DNA of 64,000 bases from Haliclona indistincta (taxonomy: Eukaryota > Porifera > Demospongiae > Haplosclerida > Chalinidae), in assembly GCA_964017065.1 (NCBI GenBank), contig OZ024785.1, positions 14,091,592 through 14,155,591 of the forward strand. The letters run 5' to 3'. The notes beneath the pieces are model-generated. The model made no database searches. It was not told where the DNA came from and saw only the letters and a list, made by a program, of their open reading frames with translations. Position numbers and translations under genes: made by a program. Positions 53,144-63,010 of the stretch are shown here, one piece after another; the first letter of the stretch is position 1, and each line of letters opens with the position of its first letter.

Positions 53144-53554
53144 CTAGTCAGAGTCTGAATCGTCAGCAATCACCATCGGTCGGCGTCTCTTTATGGTCAT
53201 CGATCCCACGTAGAAATTGACCTTGCAGTCATGAAAGGTGGCACCGGTCAAGCTGAGAGAGCGGAGTTGCTGCTGGCTGGTGAAGGCACACGAGGTGCCT
53301 GAGGTAGAGCCACTTTCTACTACTGCAGGCGGGGAGTGCATCACACTGGCTGTACTTGTAGCTTGTGCAGACCTGTTCGGGATGTCTGAAAGTGCTTCTC
53401 TCTGCTGTTCCGACGTTCTTTTGTAAGACCGTACCCATTCTATGCTTTGGTGACCAGTTCTTTCCATGATCTGTTGTTCGTCCACGCCGGATTGATACAG
53501 ACGTGTTGCTGCTTTGACCCTCTGACTGTGATTTGTTTTGAAGCCCTTGATTCC
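53144..53554 (-). pseudogene. Crypton-like tyrosine recombinase, C-terminal exon (larger piece)
   Basis: Reads GFKTNHSQR, TRLYQSGVDEQQIMERTGHQ and VRSYKRTSEQQ, then a serine-rich tail ending IADDSDSD. HxxR, GH and Y of the tyrosine recombinase active site are in place. The NHS-R...GVDEQ-IMERTGH pattern is typical of Crypton-derived (KIAA1958/ZMYM-like, DUF3504) proteins. The frame is cut at 53554 by a MITE; the preceding residues continue at 58428-58483. The enzyme would cut and rejoin DNA. The N-terminal catalytic part was not found. Confidence 0.8.
53546..53554. repeat. 9-bp target duplication (left) of the nested MITE
   Basis: CTTGATTCC here and at 58428-58436, directly outside TAGTCTCG...CGAGACTA. 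Confidence 0.92.
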
Positions 53555-53719
53555 TAGTCTCGCACGCCAGACCCAACCCAAGGGAAGGGTCTGGTAAAAC
53601 GTTATTGAACGCGTTGTGCCACAGGAATGTGAAATATGCACCGTAGCCATGGTAACGTGCACTAGTACGTATGCGCACTGCATTGAGAACGTACGACCCA
53701 ACTTCCAAGACGAGCTGCA

Positions 53720-53897
53720 TGTAACGTTAGGTTGACTGATCACGAAAGAGTTTCTTATTGGACACACATACAAGAATCACATGGAGATATATATAGTCAG
53801 CTGATTTACACATGACAACACACAAATATAATTGTACACGTAATAATAATAAGTGATAAATATTGCTGGTTATAAATTATGATTAAATAACATCACA
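53720..53897 (-). repeat. Gypsy 3' LTR
   Basis: 178 bp, by eye identical to 58017-58194, with TG...CA ends. Confidence 0.96.
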
Positions 53898-54011
53898 TCT
53901 CCCCTTTAATAAATTAGGCAGGGAGATATGCTATTAAATTATGGAGTGTACAAATAAAACAAACAAGGAACACAGTTCGTACCTTCTCGCTCAAGTCCCA
54001 TTCTTACGAGT

Positions 54012-57000
54012 TCATGAGTGTTCATAGTCCGCTAACCAAGAGGGCTGTTTCCTCTGTCGTGTTGACCGTCTTAGTGAGGGAGTGGAGGTTAAAGGGGCGG
54101 ATGTGTTCGAGGACGGAGACGCCGGGGTGGATGTTGTTGTTTGTTCTGGCTCTGTGCTCACTGGGGGAGTTGTGGCCGACTGTGAGGGCTCAGTTTCAGG
54201 CGCTGACTGGTGAGTGTCAGTTTCTGTTTCTAGGATCTGTCTGCGATTACGAGTAAATGTACCCCGTTCTGTGACCACTTGGTATCGTCTAGGACCAACC
54301 AATCCTGAGCACACAGCAGGAGACCATTTGGATTCACCAGGAAGTTTGAGGCGAACTGAGCTTCCACTCTCCAACGGTTTCAGCGGTTTCACGTGACGAT
54401 CGTAGTACATCCTTTGTTTTGCCTTCTGTTTGTTGATGTCCTGAGAGTCTTGCGACGTAGAATAGCTTGGTTTCAATAGTCCACCAGTCATGGGAAGTAA
54501 AGTTCGACATCTACGTCCAAAGAAACGTTGTGCTGGACTGGTTGACATGCCTTCTGAGGGAGTGTTTCTCCAGTCGAGAAGAGCTTGGAACTCTGATGTG
54601 CCGGAATCCTTGCACTTCTTGAACAGTCGTTTGACTGTTTTGACCGCATTTTCCACTTTACCATTAGACTGGGGGTATCTCGGTGATGACGGTGTGTGCT
54701 CAAAGTTCCACTGCTTTGCGAATCTTGAAAACTCAGCTGAATCAAACTGCGGTCCGTTGTCTGAAATAACAGTGTCTGGCACACCATACCTGGCAAACAT
54801 TTCCTTCATAGGCTTTATGACACTGCTAGACGTGGTCGTGGTTAGTCGTTCAACTTCCACAAAGTTGCTGTAGTAGTCAACTGCAACTAGCAAGTTGCGT
54901 CCATCCAGCTCGCACAGGTCAACCCCAATTTTGCTCCATGGTCGTGCTGCAAAGCAGTGCTGCTCTAGGGGTTCTTTAGTCTGCTCTGACCTGTAGGATA
55001 GACACACATCACATTTTGAGATGAACTCCTTGAGTTCCGTACTCATCCGAGGCCAGTACATGCATTCACGAGCTCTCCTTAGGCATCCGTCTATGCCAAT
55101 GTGTGATTCATGCACCATCGTCATCATTTGCTTTCTCATAGAATAAGGAATGACTAGCTGCTGGCCCTTAAATACCAGCTCACCTTGCACGGTTAGCTCG
55201 TCTCGTAGATCAAAGTAAAGGTGAACACATTCAGGAGATGCTGACTTAGCCTTCGGCCAACCTTGCTGTATGACGTTGCTGAGTGTACGCAGGACTGGGT
55301 CTTGTTTGGTCATTTCTCGCAGCTCCTGGATTCGGCTTTCTGGGATAGTCAGGTCATTGGTGTGGTCTACTTCGGTAAGAGAAGATGCAAAAGCACATGC
55401 ACTAACGTCTGAAAGGTAGGCCCTACTCAAGGTATCAGCCAGGAACATGTTTGGGCCTTCTTTGTAGCGCAGCTTCAGGTTGTACCGTTGTAGCCTTAAC
55501 AGCATTCGTTGAAGTCTGCTTGGTGCTTTGTGAAGCGGCTTTAAGACAATTGACACGAGCGGTTCATGGTCGGTTTCGATGTTAACCACGTCACGGCCAT
55601 AGATATAGTACTCAAAATGCTCACATGCAAACACGATTGCTAACAACTCTTTCTCTATCTGTGCGTAACGTGTCTCAGCTTCTGTGAGCGCACGAGAAGC
55701 ATAGGCAACGGGTTGGCCAAACTGCATGAGTGTGGCACCGAGTCCTGACTGGGAGGCATCACATTGTATGGTTACCTCATCATTGACATTATAGTACCTT
55801 AATACAGGGGTACCTGTGACTGCTTCTTTTAGCTTGTCGAATGCTGCCTGTTGGTTGGGTCCCCAAATCCACATGGCCTCCTTGGAAGTGAGGTCTCGCA
55901 GGGGCTTGGTGAGGTCAGAGAGACGTGGTAGAAACTTGCTCAAGTACTGGACAAATCCAAGAATTCGTTTCACTCCATTCACATCCTCTGGTGGAGGCAT
56001 GCCCACTATTGCTTGGACTTTGTGAGGATCGACTCGAAGACCTTCCGACGAGGCTACGTGTCCGATGAATGGTACCTCTGGTAACCTCAGCTGCATTTTT
56101 GATGCATTCAGTCGTATGTCTCGCTCAATACACCGCTCAAGAAATGCTTCCAGATTCGTATCATGATCTTCAGTTGACTGTTCCTCGGTGTCTCCGAAAC
56201 CAACAACGAGAAAATCGTCGGCAATTACTTCCACACCATGTAGACCCTCGATGACTTCATACATTTTCCGTTGAAATACCTCCGGAGCAGATGAGATACC
56301 GAAAGGTAGGCGTGTCCACCTGTACCGGCCAAATGGTGTGTTGAATGTGGTTAGTAGGGACGAATCTTCATCCAATGGAACATGCCAGAACCCATTTCGT
56401 ACATCAAGTAGAGAGAAACATTTAGCTCCGCACAATCGCGTCGCCACTTCCTCAATGGTGGGCAAAGGGAAATGCTCTCGTAGAATGGCTTTGTTGAGAT
56501 CCTTGGGGTCTAGACAGAGCCTCAAACGACCATCTTTTTTTGGAACTATTACCAGTGAGCTCACCCACTCTGTCGGCTCCGTGACAGTGGCCAGGATACC
56601 ATCTCTTTCTAGGTCATCTAGTGTTGCTTTTAGACGATCTCTGAGGGCAACAGGTACCCTCCTGGGTGGGTGTTGTACTGGAGTTTGTTGAGGGTCTAGC
56701 TGTATTCGGTACTCTCCCTTGAGACAACCTACCCCTTCTCGAAATACTTGTGGAAACCTCTGGATCAATTCTGCTTGACCTAAGGGCTGTTTGGGCTGGC
56801 TAATTGTGAAGACGAATGCCTTCCCGACCTCCGGCATGCTAATAGAGTCATTGTCTAAGTACGAAATGATGTTCATACCTAAGCAGGCACTCCGTCCAAG
56901 TAGTGGTCGAATCTTGTTCCCTGGTACCAACTTGCATTTGATTCGATGTTGTGCCTTCTTTCGTCGAATGTTCAACATCACCGTTCCCACAACTGGTATC

Positions 57001-57983
57001 GTGGAACCACCGTAAGCCACAATCTTGCCTGTTGACTTGGTAACTCTTGTGAGGGTAGGGTCTTGTGCTGCCTTCTTGTAAAGATCCAATGGAATCACAT
57101 TACATTGGGCACCTGTGTCTACTTGAAAACGAAGGAAGTTACCACTTTCAAGCTCCACAGTTATCAACTGTGCATCATCAGGTTCATGTGACAGGGTACT
57201 CGCGTAATAGGTCTCGTCTTCACTTTCTTGTTCCTCAACAGCTTTGACTTTGTCTGTTGGTGGTTTTTGTCGGCACTTGACTGCAAAGTGATTTGGTTTA
57301 TGGCAGCGATTGCACGTTTTGCCATATGCTGGACACAATTCTCTTTTTGAAAAGCCATGCTTCCGCCCACATCTCCAACACTCTTTAGTAGGCTGTCGGT
57401 CTATAGCATGTACTTTTTGCTCTTCTGGCTCAACCAGTTTTAGTTGCTGGGATGTGCTTTCTGCAGCTCGGCATATTTCATCAGTCTTCGCCAGGGTTAA
57501 CTTCGGTTCCCGTAGTAATCTCTCTCGTACTTTGGCATCTCTGATACCGAAGACAAGGCGATCACGCAATATTTCTTGTTGAGTGATTGTCGCGAATGAA
57601 CATTCATCGGCCAGTGTTCTCAAACAGGTGCGGTAGTGATCATACGATTCGCCCACCTCTTGGGCCCTCTGATTGAACTTATACCTCTCGAAAGGTATGT
57701 TTTTGTACGGCTGGCAGTACTCTTGAAATTTGTCAATTACTTTCTTGATCTTGGCGTTGTCCCCGTTAGCCTCCCACGTGAACGTCGTGTATACCTCCCT
57801 GGCCTCCTCGCCGATCACGGTCAATAGTGTCGCTACTTGTACGTCCTCGCCCTTTCCATTCAGACCAGTAGCTACGGAGTAGTTTGCCCAAGCTGTTCTG
57901 AATCGCCTCCAGCGCTCACTTGCCTGAGAATGATGTATTTCTAAAGCGGCTGGAGGTGGCAGTGCGTAGTTACCGGCGGCCAT
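54012..57983 (-). CDS. Gypsy Gag-Pol polyprotein, 1323 aa, intact
   Basis: One frame from ATG 57983 to a stop at 54012. In order: gag-like helical region (about 1-190); two CCHC-type knuckles (CWRCGRKHG and CNRCHKPNHFAVKC, about 205-240); aspartic protease with VDTGAQ near 290; reverse transcriptase with LLDVRNGFW, LPFGISSAPEVFQ and VIADDFL near 589 (an IADD form of the YxDD motif); RNase H beginning QCDASQSGLGA; integrase with H-H-C-C (KCDVCLSYR near 993), D in KIGVDLCELDG, D in ISDNGPQF near 1076 and E in NGKVENAVK near 1112; then a basic, serine- and threonine-rich end. No envelope frame follows. Length and order are normal for non-enveloped Metaviridae-type elements. Confidence 0.97.
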   Translation of the reverse strand: MAAGNYALPPPAALEIHHSQASERWRRFRTAWANYSVATGLNGKGEDVQVATLLTVIGEEAREVYTTFTWEANGDNAKIKKVIDKFQEYCQPYKNIPFERYKFNQRAQEVGESYDHYRTCLRTLADECSFATITQQEILRDRLVFGIRDAKVRERLLREPKLTLAKTDEICRAAESTSQQLKLVEPEEQKVHAIDRQPTKECWRCGRKHGFSKRELCPAYGKTCNRCHKPNHFAVKCRQKPPTDKVKAVEEQESEDETYYASTLSHEPDDAQLITVELESGNFLRFQVDTGAQCNVIPLDLYKKAAQDPTLTRVTKSTGKIVAYGGSTIPVVGTVMLNIRRKKAQHRIKCKLVPGNKIRPLLGRSACLGMNIISYLDNDSISMPEVGKAFVFTISQPKQPLGQAELIQRFPQVFREGVGCLKGEYRIQLDPQQTPVQHPPRRVPVALRDRLKATLDDLERDGILATVTEPTEWVSSLVIVPKKDGRLRLCLDPKDLNKAILREHFPLPTIEEVATRLCGAKCFSLLDVRNGFWHVPLDEDSSLLTTFNTPFGRYRWTRLPFGISSAPEVFQRKMYEVIEGLHGVEVIADDFLVVGFGDTEEQSTEDHDTNLEAFLERCIERDIRLNASKMQLRLPEVPFIGHVASSEGLRVDPHKVQAIVGMPPPEDVNGVKRILGFVQYLSKFLPRLSDLTKPLRDLTSKEAMWIWGPNQQAAFDKLKEAVTGTPVLRYYNVNDEVTIQCDASQSGLGATLMQFGQPVAYASRALTEAETRYAQIEKELLAIVFACEHFEYYIYGRDVVNIETDHEPLVSIVLKPLHKAPSRLQRMLLRLQRYNLKLRYKEGPNMFLADTLSRAYLSDVSACAFASSLTEVDHTNDLTIPESRIQELREMTKQDPVLRTLSNVIQQGWPKAKSASPECVHLYFDLRDELTVQGELVFKGQQLVIPYSMRKQMMTMVHESHIGIDGCLRRARECMYWPRMSTELKEFISKCDVCLSYRSEQTKEPLEQHCFAARPWSKIGVDLCELDGRNLLVAVDYYSNFVEVERLTTTTSSSVIKPMKEMFARYGVPDTVISDNGPQFDSAEFSRFAKQWNFEHTPSSPRYPQSNGKVENAVKTVKRLFKKCKDSGTSEFQALLDWRNTPSEGMSTSPAQRFFGRRCRTLLPMTGGLLKPSYSTSQDSQDINKQKAKQRMYYDRHVKPLKPLESGSSVRLKLPGESKWSPAVCSGLVGPRRYQVVTERGTFTRNRRQILETETDTHQSAPETEPSQSATTPPVSTEPEQTTTSTPASPSSNTSAPLTSTPSLRRSTRQRKQPSWLADYEHS

Positions 57984-57997
57984 TATCCTTCAGTTGA

Positions 57998-58016
57998 AAT
58001 CCCACCGCTGCCACCA
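57998..58016 (-). promoter_or_regulatory. Gypsy primer-binding site, tRNA-Leu type
   Basis: Directly inside the 5' LTR, the minus strand reads TGGTGGCAGCGGTGGGATT, complementary to a tRNA-Leu 3' end (AATCCCACCGCTGCCACCA). The ATG of gag-pol lies 15 bp further in. Confidence 0.85.
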
Positions 58017-58194
58017 TGTAACGTTAGGTTGACTGATCACGAAAGAGTTTCTTATTGGACACACATACAAGAATCACATGGAGATATATATAGTCAGCTG
58101 ATTTACACATGACAACACACAAATATAATTGTACACGTAATAATAATAAGTGATAAATATTGCTGGTTATAAATTATGATTAAATAACATCACA
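58017..58194 (-). repeat. Gypsy 5' LTR
   Basis: 178 bp, identical to the 3' LTR by eye. Promoter side of the element. Confidence 0.96.
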
Positions 58195-58427
58195 CTGCAT
58201 GGCATACACGAGCCATGGTATGTGCTTTTAACCTGCGTCTCTATTGAACTAGCTGCTCAGGTGCTCGCAGCGTACGTCCTGCACATCATGGCTACTCGTT
58301 AGTACGAGCGCCGCGCTCGTGACAACTCAATCTGATTGGCTTGCCCGAATCCCTGGCAATGGACACAACTCGTTCTATAGCGTTTTACCAGACCCTTCCC
58401 TTGGGTTGGGTTTGGCGCGCGAGACTA

Positions 58428-58483
58428 CTTGATTCCTGCCTGGTTGCATAAGCGTGGAACAGTGTCATTGAGTGCTGTTTTCC
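58428..58483 (-). pseudogene. Crypton-like recombinase exon, smaller upstream piece
   Basis: After an acceptor (GTTACACTAG), the minus strand reads KTALNDTVPRLCNQAGIK in the frame that continues at 53554 once the MITE and one CTTGATTCC are removed. The residues fit the stretch that precedes the NHS-R motif in this family. Upstream exons were not located. Confidence 0.72.
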
Positions 58484-58728
58484 CTAGTGTAACATTTCAT
58501 CGTTGATTACAAGCTACACAGTCATCATGCAAGTACGGGTCATACAATATATTGCACTAAATTATTTCATTAACCATGGCAAATAATAGTTAATAGCAGA
58601 TAATAACTTACAGACATTCTGGTTTTTCAGGGAAAGGTGTCATATGTTACCGTGCATGCGAAAAGGAGCTGAGAAGGGGGACAGTGATTTGAAGAGAATG
58701 GGAGACTTTTGACTGCCTCTTGGAGACA

Positions 58729-59757
58729 CTAGTTGATATCGTTCTCTGTCGGTTGCTCTGCAGTTGTGTAGAACTGCTCATCGGTGGACGATGGTGGTTG
58801 TGAGACATTACCAGTATGAAGGACTACTGGTTGAGGAGTGATAGGAGGCTGGATGCTGTTGAAATTTTTTGAGGCGTTTGCCCCCTTTTCGCATGCACAG
58901 TCACATATACTAGTTGGATAGACACTTGATTAAGTGCTGTCTCATTATAGGTTGTTCCCAAGACATCTTAATAGCTTTTACATCCTCTGCTATAGAATGT
59001 TTGCAGCAACAGGGGGTCTAAAAAAGGAAGATACACAAGTTGTTGACTAGTTGTTGTTGTCATTAAAATTTTTTGATGCTGCACATCTACAGGAGTTAGA
59101 GTATTGTTAGAGCATTGTTCTTTCAGCTGTAACATAAAAGCAAATTTGCCTTTTGTGCTTTCTAGTTACTAGCTAGTTTAACCCTTCACATTCTGCTGCA
59201 GTATGATGCTGTACAATATGCTACATGCTATTCTACCAGATAGTGTGCTAATAACAAAGTAGTTATTTTACAATGTACCTGGCTCAAAGTTGGTGTAGTG
59301 TGGATAGAGGGAGGTATCTTTTGATCATTTCCATTTGCTCCACCGTGACCCTTACTCTCATCCTCACTGATTGAGATTGCCTGTTTATAAAAGGAAAGCA
59401 CATGGCATAACACAATCACAATGTAGGAGGTACCTTTTTAGGATTTAAATCATGAAGATTGTACAAAGAGCTCTCCGAGTCAATTTCACTTGATTCTATC
59501 TCACTTTCCTCATCTTCTGTATCTGTCTCGCTTTCCTTGTTCTCGTCATTCTCCTTGTCGTCTTTTGCTGTAATCTCATATTTCTCCTCATTGTCTTTTG
59601 CTGTGTTCTCTTTTGATCCTAGCAAAACAAGCATTATTGGCATTATTTGTAACAGTAGTAGTAGTTCAGTAATATCAGTACTGGAGTCATAATTGGTGTA
59701 TAAGTGATCACTGCTCCTCTTCCTCGGGCTCGTCTTCAAACTGCCCAATAAGATCAT
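58729..59757 (-). CDS. Acidic, low-complexity multi-exon gene, unrecognised
   Basis: Exon 59618-59434 (after TTTTGCTAG) is very acidic (KDDKENDENKESETDTEDEE). It joins in phase 0 to exon 59380-59279 (AISISEDESKGHGGANGNDQ), ending at a GTACAT donor. A later exon near 58884-58729 reads NSIQPPITPQPVVLHTGNVS and DEQFYTTAEQPTENDIN before TAG. A first piece near 59757-59705 (MILLGSLKTSPRKRS) fits the phase but uses a weak donor. Phase between 59279 and 58884 was not settled. No structured domain is seen; a nuclear or linker role is only a guess. Confidence 0.42.
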
Positions 59758-59795
59758 CCGTGACAGTAGATATCTCGAGGCTGTCTGTACCTAAC

Positions 59796-60160
59796 TCGCT
59801 TCAAGACGCAAGTTTGATATTGAGAGAAGTCATGCAAGTCAGAGACGAGACTCTGGAAGCCGTGGACCATACTCACTACAAGATGAAGAGAGAAATGCAG
59901 CAGTTTATGAAGGGGACTCTGGAATCTATGATGAGCGAACTAAAGAAGAAGTTCCAACAAGAAGCCACTAGGAATTCTGCAGCTGCAGCTCAAAGTGCTT
60001 AGACAACTACAACCACGATATCGTCTACGTAGAGCAATGGAATCCACAGGAATCTCCCAAACCTGTTGATCCATCTATGTTCCCTACCTTGCCTGCCAAG
60101 AGTGAAATGGTGAAGCGACCTCGTGAGAGAAGTCCAACTGCACCTGAGGGTGGAAAATTT
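59796..60160 (+). CDS. Coiled-coil frame with probable frameshift, unrecognised
   Basis: LQDASLILREVMQVRDETLE, then HYKMKREMQQFMKGTLES and MMSELKKKFQQEATRN form a convincing amphipathic helix up to TAG at 60000-60002. Another frame continues with YNHDIVYVEQWNPQESPKP and KRPRERSPTAPE. Either a frameshift or a missed intron separates them. Its 5' side abuts the opposite-strand acidic gene. No ATG is placed with confidence. Confidence 0.35.
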
Positions 60161-60239
60161 CTGCTTAACCATGTTATTATAGAGTCATTGTTCTTTTTCT
60201 TTCTAGCGTAACGAGGCAGATGAAGAAAAGTCATAGCTG

Positions 60240-61379
60240 CTGGGTCACTTCCGTCTCACCTCAGCACAGCATGGGCAGGCTGCTGTTGGGGCTGGTTTAA
60301 CCTTAAATTCATGTTTTGTGCTTAACTGTATCACTGCAAACAGCTGTTGTTACTTCTCAAAAGAACCGCCCGGCCTCTAATCTGTTGGTGAGGCACTCAT
60401 CATGCACCTGCCTGGTCTAATCAAGACGCCTGAAGCAGACTCGTTATAAGTAATTATTGATTGTGCACAAGAGTAGATTTCTACCAGTTTGAATTTGCCT
60501 ACTTGCCAATTTATTATCTGAAAATGAATATGATTTCATCTTTAGCACTTAGCTATAATGTTAATGCTTACCATAGATTGAGCACCTGATGATTGCAGGT
60601 GATAAGTGCCCAAACACCAACACCCCAGCAAGCCTGTTTTTGGCAATGGTGCATTCTTCCAACAATCCCTGTGAGCAAAGCAGTACAGGTCTGTGTTGGT
60701 CAATGAATGTTACTTTATGGTCAAAGGTGACCCCATGGCAGTGTGAAGATATCTCACATAGTTTTATTGTGGGGTCTGCACCCAGTGCGTATATACATGA
60801 TCCACCTACGTAGATTGTAAAGAAACAAGATGAACTATATGCTTCTCAAACTAATTAAGTCATTGACAAACAAATATACAAAAATGTACAAAGAAGCAAC
60901 ATAATTATTGGCTGAATTGGTAATGTAAGTAGAACAGTTGCTCTATATACTTACAGCTTGCCGTATTATTTATGTAGCAGTCTCGTATGAAGGGAGCTGC
61001 TCTTCAAGAAATATAAATAGAATTCATAGGGGCATGGACCTTGAATAAACTAAGTACATTCTGAGCCTAGAACTGGAGGAGGAATGGCATAGATGACAAA
61101 AATTAGGGCAATCATACATTGATTGTCAAATTGCAAGTGGCTGCATTAGGCCTCGGTCACACTACGATAGCGATGATGGCAAGTCACTGCGATCGCGGTC
61201 ACGACAGCAAATGCCTGCTGAAAACCAAAACCACCTTTGTTGTTGGCCACTGGATTGGATCCTGAGATCCAGTCTGTTTTGGCTCAATGCCTGTAAGTTG
61301 TTGCTGTTCTAAAAACTGCTTTGCTATCTGTATAATTATAGTTATAGTGGATTGTTATTTTAATTACTGACTTGTGATT
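60240..61379. other. No supported gene
   Basis: AT-rich, short frames only. A 74-codon plus-strand frame near 60590-60813 has no recognisable features. Confidence 0.35.
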
Positions 61380-61965
61380 TAAGCCAGGAAAACCCGAACT
61401 ATTCTTTCTTGCTGCCCTTTGCACAATATAATCTACAGTGTCCTGGCTATTACTTGCCCGTTTTACAAGGAAAATGGGTGTACCCACACTCCAATAGCAC
61501 TTGCCGTATTTGGAACAAAATTATTTCGTACTCGGCAATCACGAGAGACCCACATAGGGGTGGGTGGGTTGTGGGGAGGGCGAGAGGGCGTCAGGTGGCA
61601 TTTCTTTGGCGCTCTGGCAAAAGGAGATGTATCTTCTTCCATCGCTCTTGCTGGTAGGGGATTTTTGCCGAAATCGTTTGTTCTCATTAAATATTCGCCC
61701 CTCTGTAACTTACAGACAGAGACCTTTTTACAAAATCCGATACATACGTTTCTTCCTTGTCTACCAAAGTTTATGTCTGACATTTTGTGTGGGTGTGGCA
61801 TGCTCAGGAAAGAAACGCAACTTTTCGTCATTGGGTGGGGCTTGCTACGCCCACAAGACGAATGGCGACTTTCTTGGGTGATCAGTGTGACTGACCAAAC
61901 CTTCAACTAACAGTAGAAACCAAAATATTCGTAATCCTGATGTTTGGGATTTCCACCCTTAACTA
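61380..61965. repeat. Dispersed repeat R1, copy 2 (uninterrupted)
   Basis: Matches 45723-45770 plus 46361-46885 without the 590-bp R2 insertion, and so gives the empty site (GCACAATATAATCTACAG, from 61421). Long frames on both strands are not supported as genes. Confidence 0.88.
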
Positions 61966-62439
61966 CCTGCATCGTAGGGTTTCTGCTCCCATGAAACAGT
62001 TCTTGCAACCAGCCATTACTGTCTTCAAATGGAAAGCATGAATGAGACCATAAAGGGCCATGATGGCGAACTGAAAAGGCAAAATGCGTTAGGATATGTA
62101 CGTTTTGCTACATGTATGCAGTGCCTCTCTCCTGTATACCAGTTAGCCATAGCATTAAAAATATTTTTTACCATAAAATGCTTCAAATTGTGAGCAAAAC
62201 TGGTAAAGTAGCTCTTCTGCTTTTATCAATTTGAGAGCTACAAGGAGAGGTCTGCAATAGTATCCAAATTGCCTCAGAGAAGAGCATAAAGTGCTCTACA
62301 AAGCTGTGTGGCACGTGTTATAAATTTTTGTGTCCATGCACATATAAGTTTTGGATGCTTTTTCTGGTGAGTATATTACAATATTGACAATTGTATTGTC
62401 TTCTATTGATTGCATCGTTGATTGTTTCTTACAATGAAC
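61966..62439. other. No supported gene
   Basis: No repeat or credible frame was found. Confidence 0.35.
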
Positions 62440-62676
62440 TCACAAGAAGATGGATTGTAACTCATGGACACCACTTGTAGTGGGATTACATAACTTAGTA
62501 TCTTCACAATCATCAGTGTCAGAACAAACTGTTTGTAGATCTGGAATTGTCTCAACTGATGCACCAAATGGTGGATAGTTTAACGGTGTCTTCCCTGCAT
62601 ACTTATGTATCTGCACTCTACTTGAGTGATTCAATAATAGAGTGTCAATGTCTGATCCCCATAGTGACCCTGTCAT
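62440..62676 (-). CDS. Terminal-exon-like frame, unrecognised
   Basis: The minus strand reads GSLWGSDIDTLLLNHSSRVQ, KYAGKTPLNYPPFGASVET and VCSDTDDCEDTKLCNPTTSG to TGA. An acceptor-like ATATGACAG precedes GSLWG. Composition is protein-like and hydrophilic, as in a cytoplasmic tail. No partner exon was confirmed. Confidence 0.35.
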   Translation of the reverse strand: MTGSLWGSDIDTLLLNHSSRVQIHKYAGKTPLNYPPFGASVETIPDLQTVCSDTDDCEDTKLCNPTTSGVHELQSIFL

Positions 62677-62879
62677 ATTCTTCCAAAGTGGAAAGAGATT
62701 CTATGGTCATTAGTGGGCTACCAAATGCGGATCAGGTATAGTGAATTCTGTATCAGTTGATCTTTCTAGTACAGTATAACTGGCGAAAGGCAAATAAATT
62801 GAGGTCGATGACAGGTAATTCAACAATATCAGAACTTTATAATGTATACGTACTTACTTAAGAGCTTGTAGTGAGAGTG

Positions 62880-63010
62880 TAGTGTAGTGAAGGGTGAGTT
62901 AGTGGGTGAGTTAGTGGGTGAATTAGTTAGTTAGTTAGTTGGTTGGTTAGTTAGTTAGTGGGGGAGTGGTGAGTTGGTGGGTGGGTTTGTGGGTGGGTGA
63001 GTGAGTGAGT
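62880..63010. repeat. GTTAG/GGTGA-rich simple repeat
   Basis: Degenerate GTTAGTTA and GGGTGAGT tracts leading into duplication copy B. Confidence 0.75.

Larger units (their letters stand above)
53720..58194 (-). mobile_element. Intact Gypsy LTR retrotransposon
   Basis: 4475 bp with two identical 178-bp LTRs (TGTAACG...ATCACA) and a 5-bp duplication CTGCA at 53715-53719 and 58195-58199. A polypurine tract AAAGGGGAGA abuts the 3' LTR on the minus strand (plus positions 53898-53907). The single gag-pol frame is intact. It sits inside a MITE. Confidence 0.97.
53555..58427. mobile_element. MITE (393 bp without its insert) holding a Gypsy element
   Basis: Inverted termini TAGTCTCGCACGCCAGACCC (53555) and the complement of TAGTCTCGCGCGCCAAACCC (58427) agree over about 47 bp with few changes. 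The terminus again folds on itself (CCAGACCC...GGGTCTGG). The 9-bp duplication CTTGATTCC flanks it. Taking out 53720-58199 leaves 393 bp. End sequence, inner fold and duplication length link it to the MITE at 52.26 kb. Confidence 0.9.

Noticed and set aside
57998..58016. Possible tRNA-Leu gene fragment
   Set aside because: The match is only the 19-nt acceptor end at the correct place for a primer-binding site. No cloverleaf is present.
61419..61910. 163-codon and 147-codon frames on opposite strands in repeat R1
   Set aside because: They overlap almost completely, are not kept intact in the other R1 copy, and have no recognisable domain.
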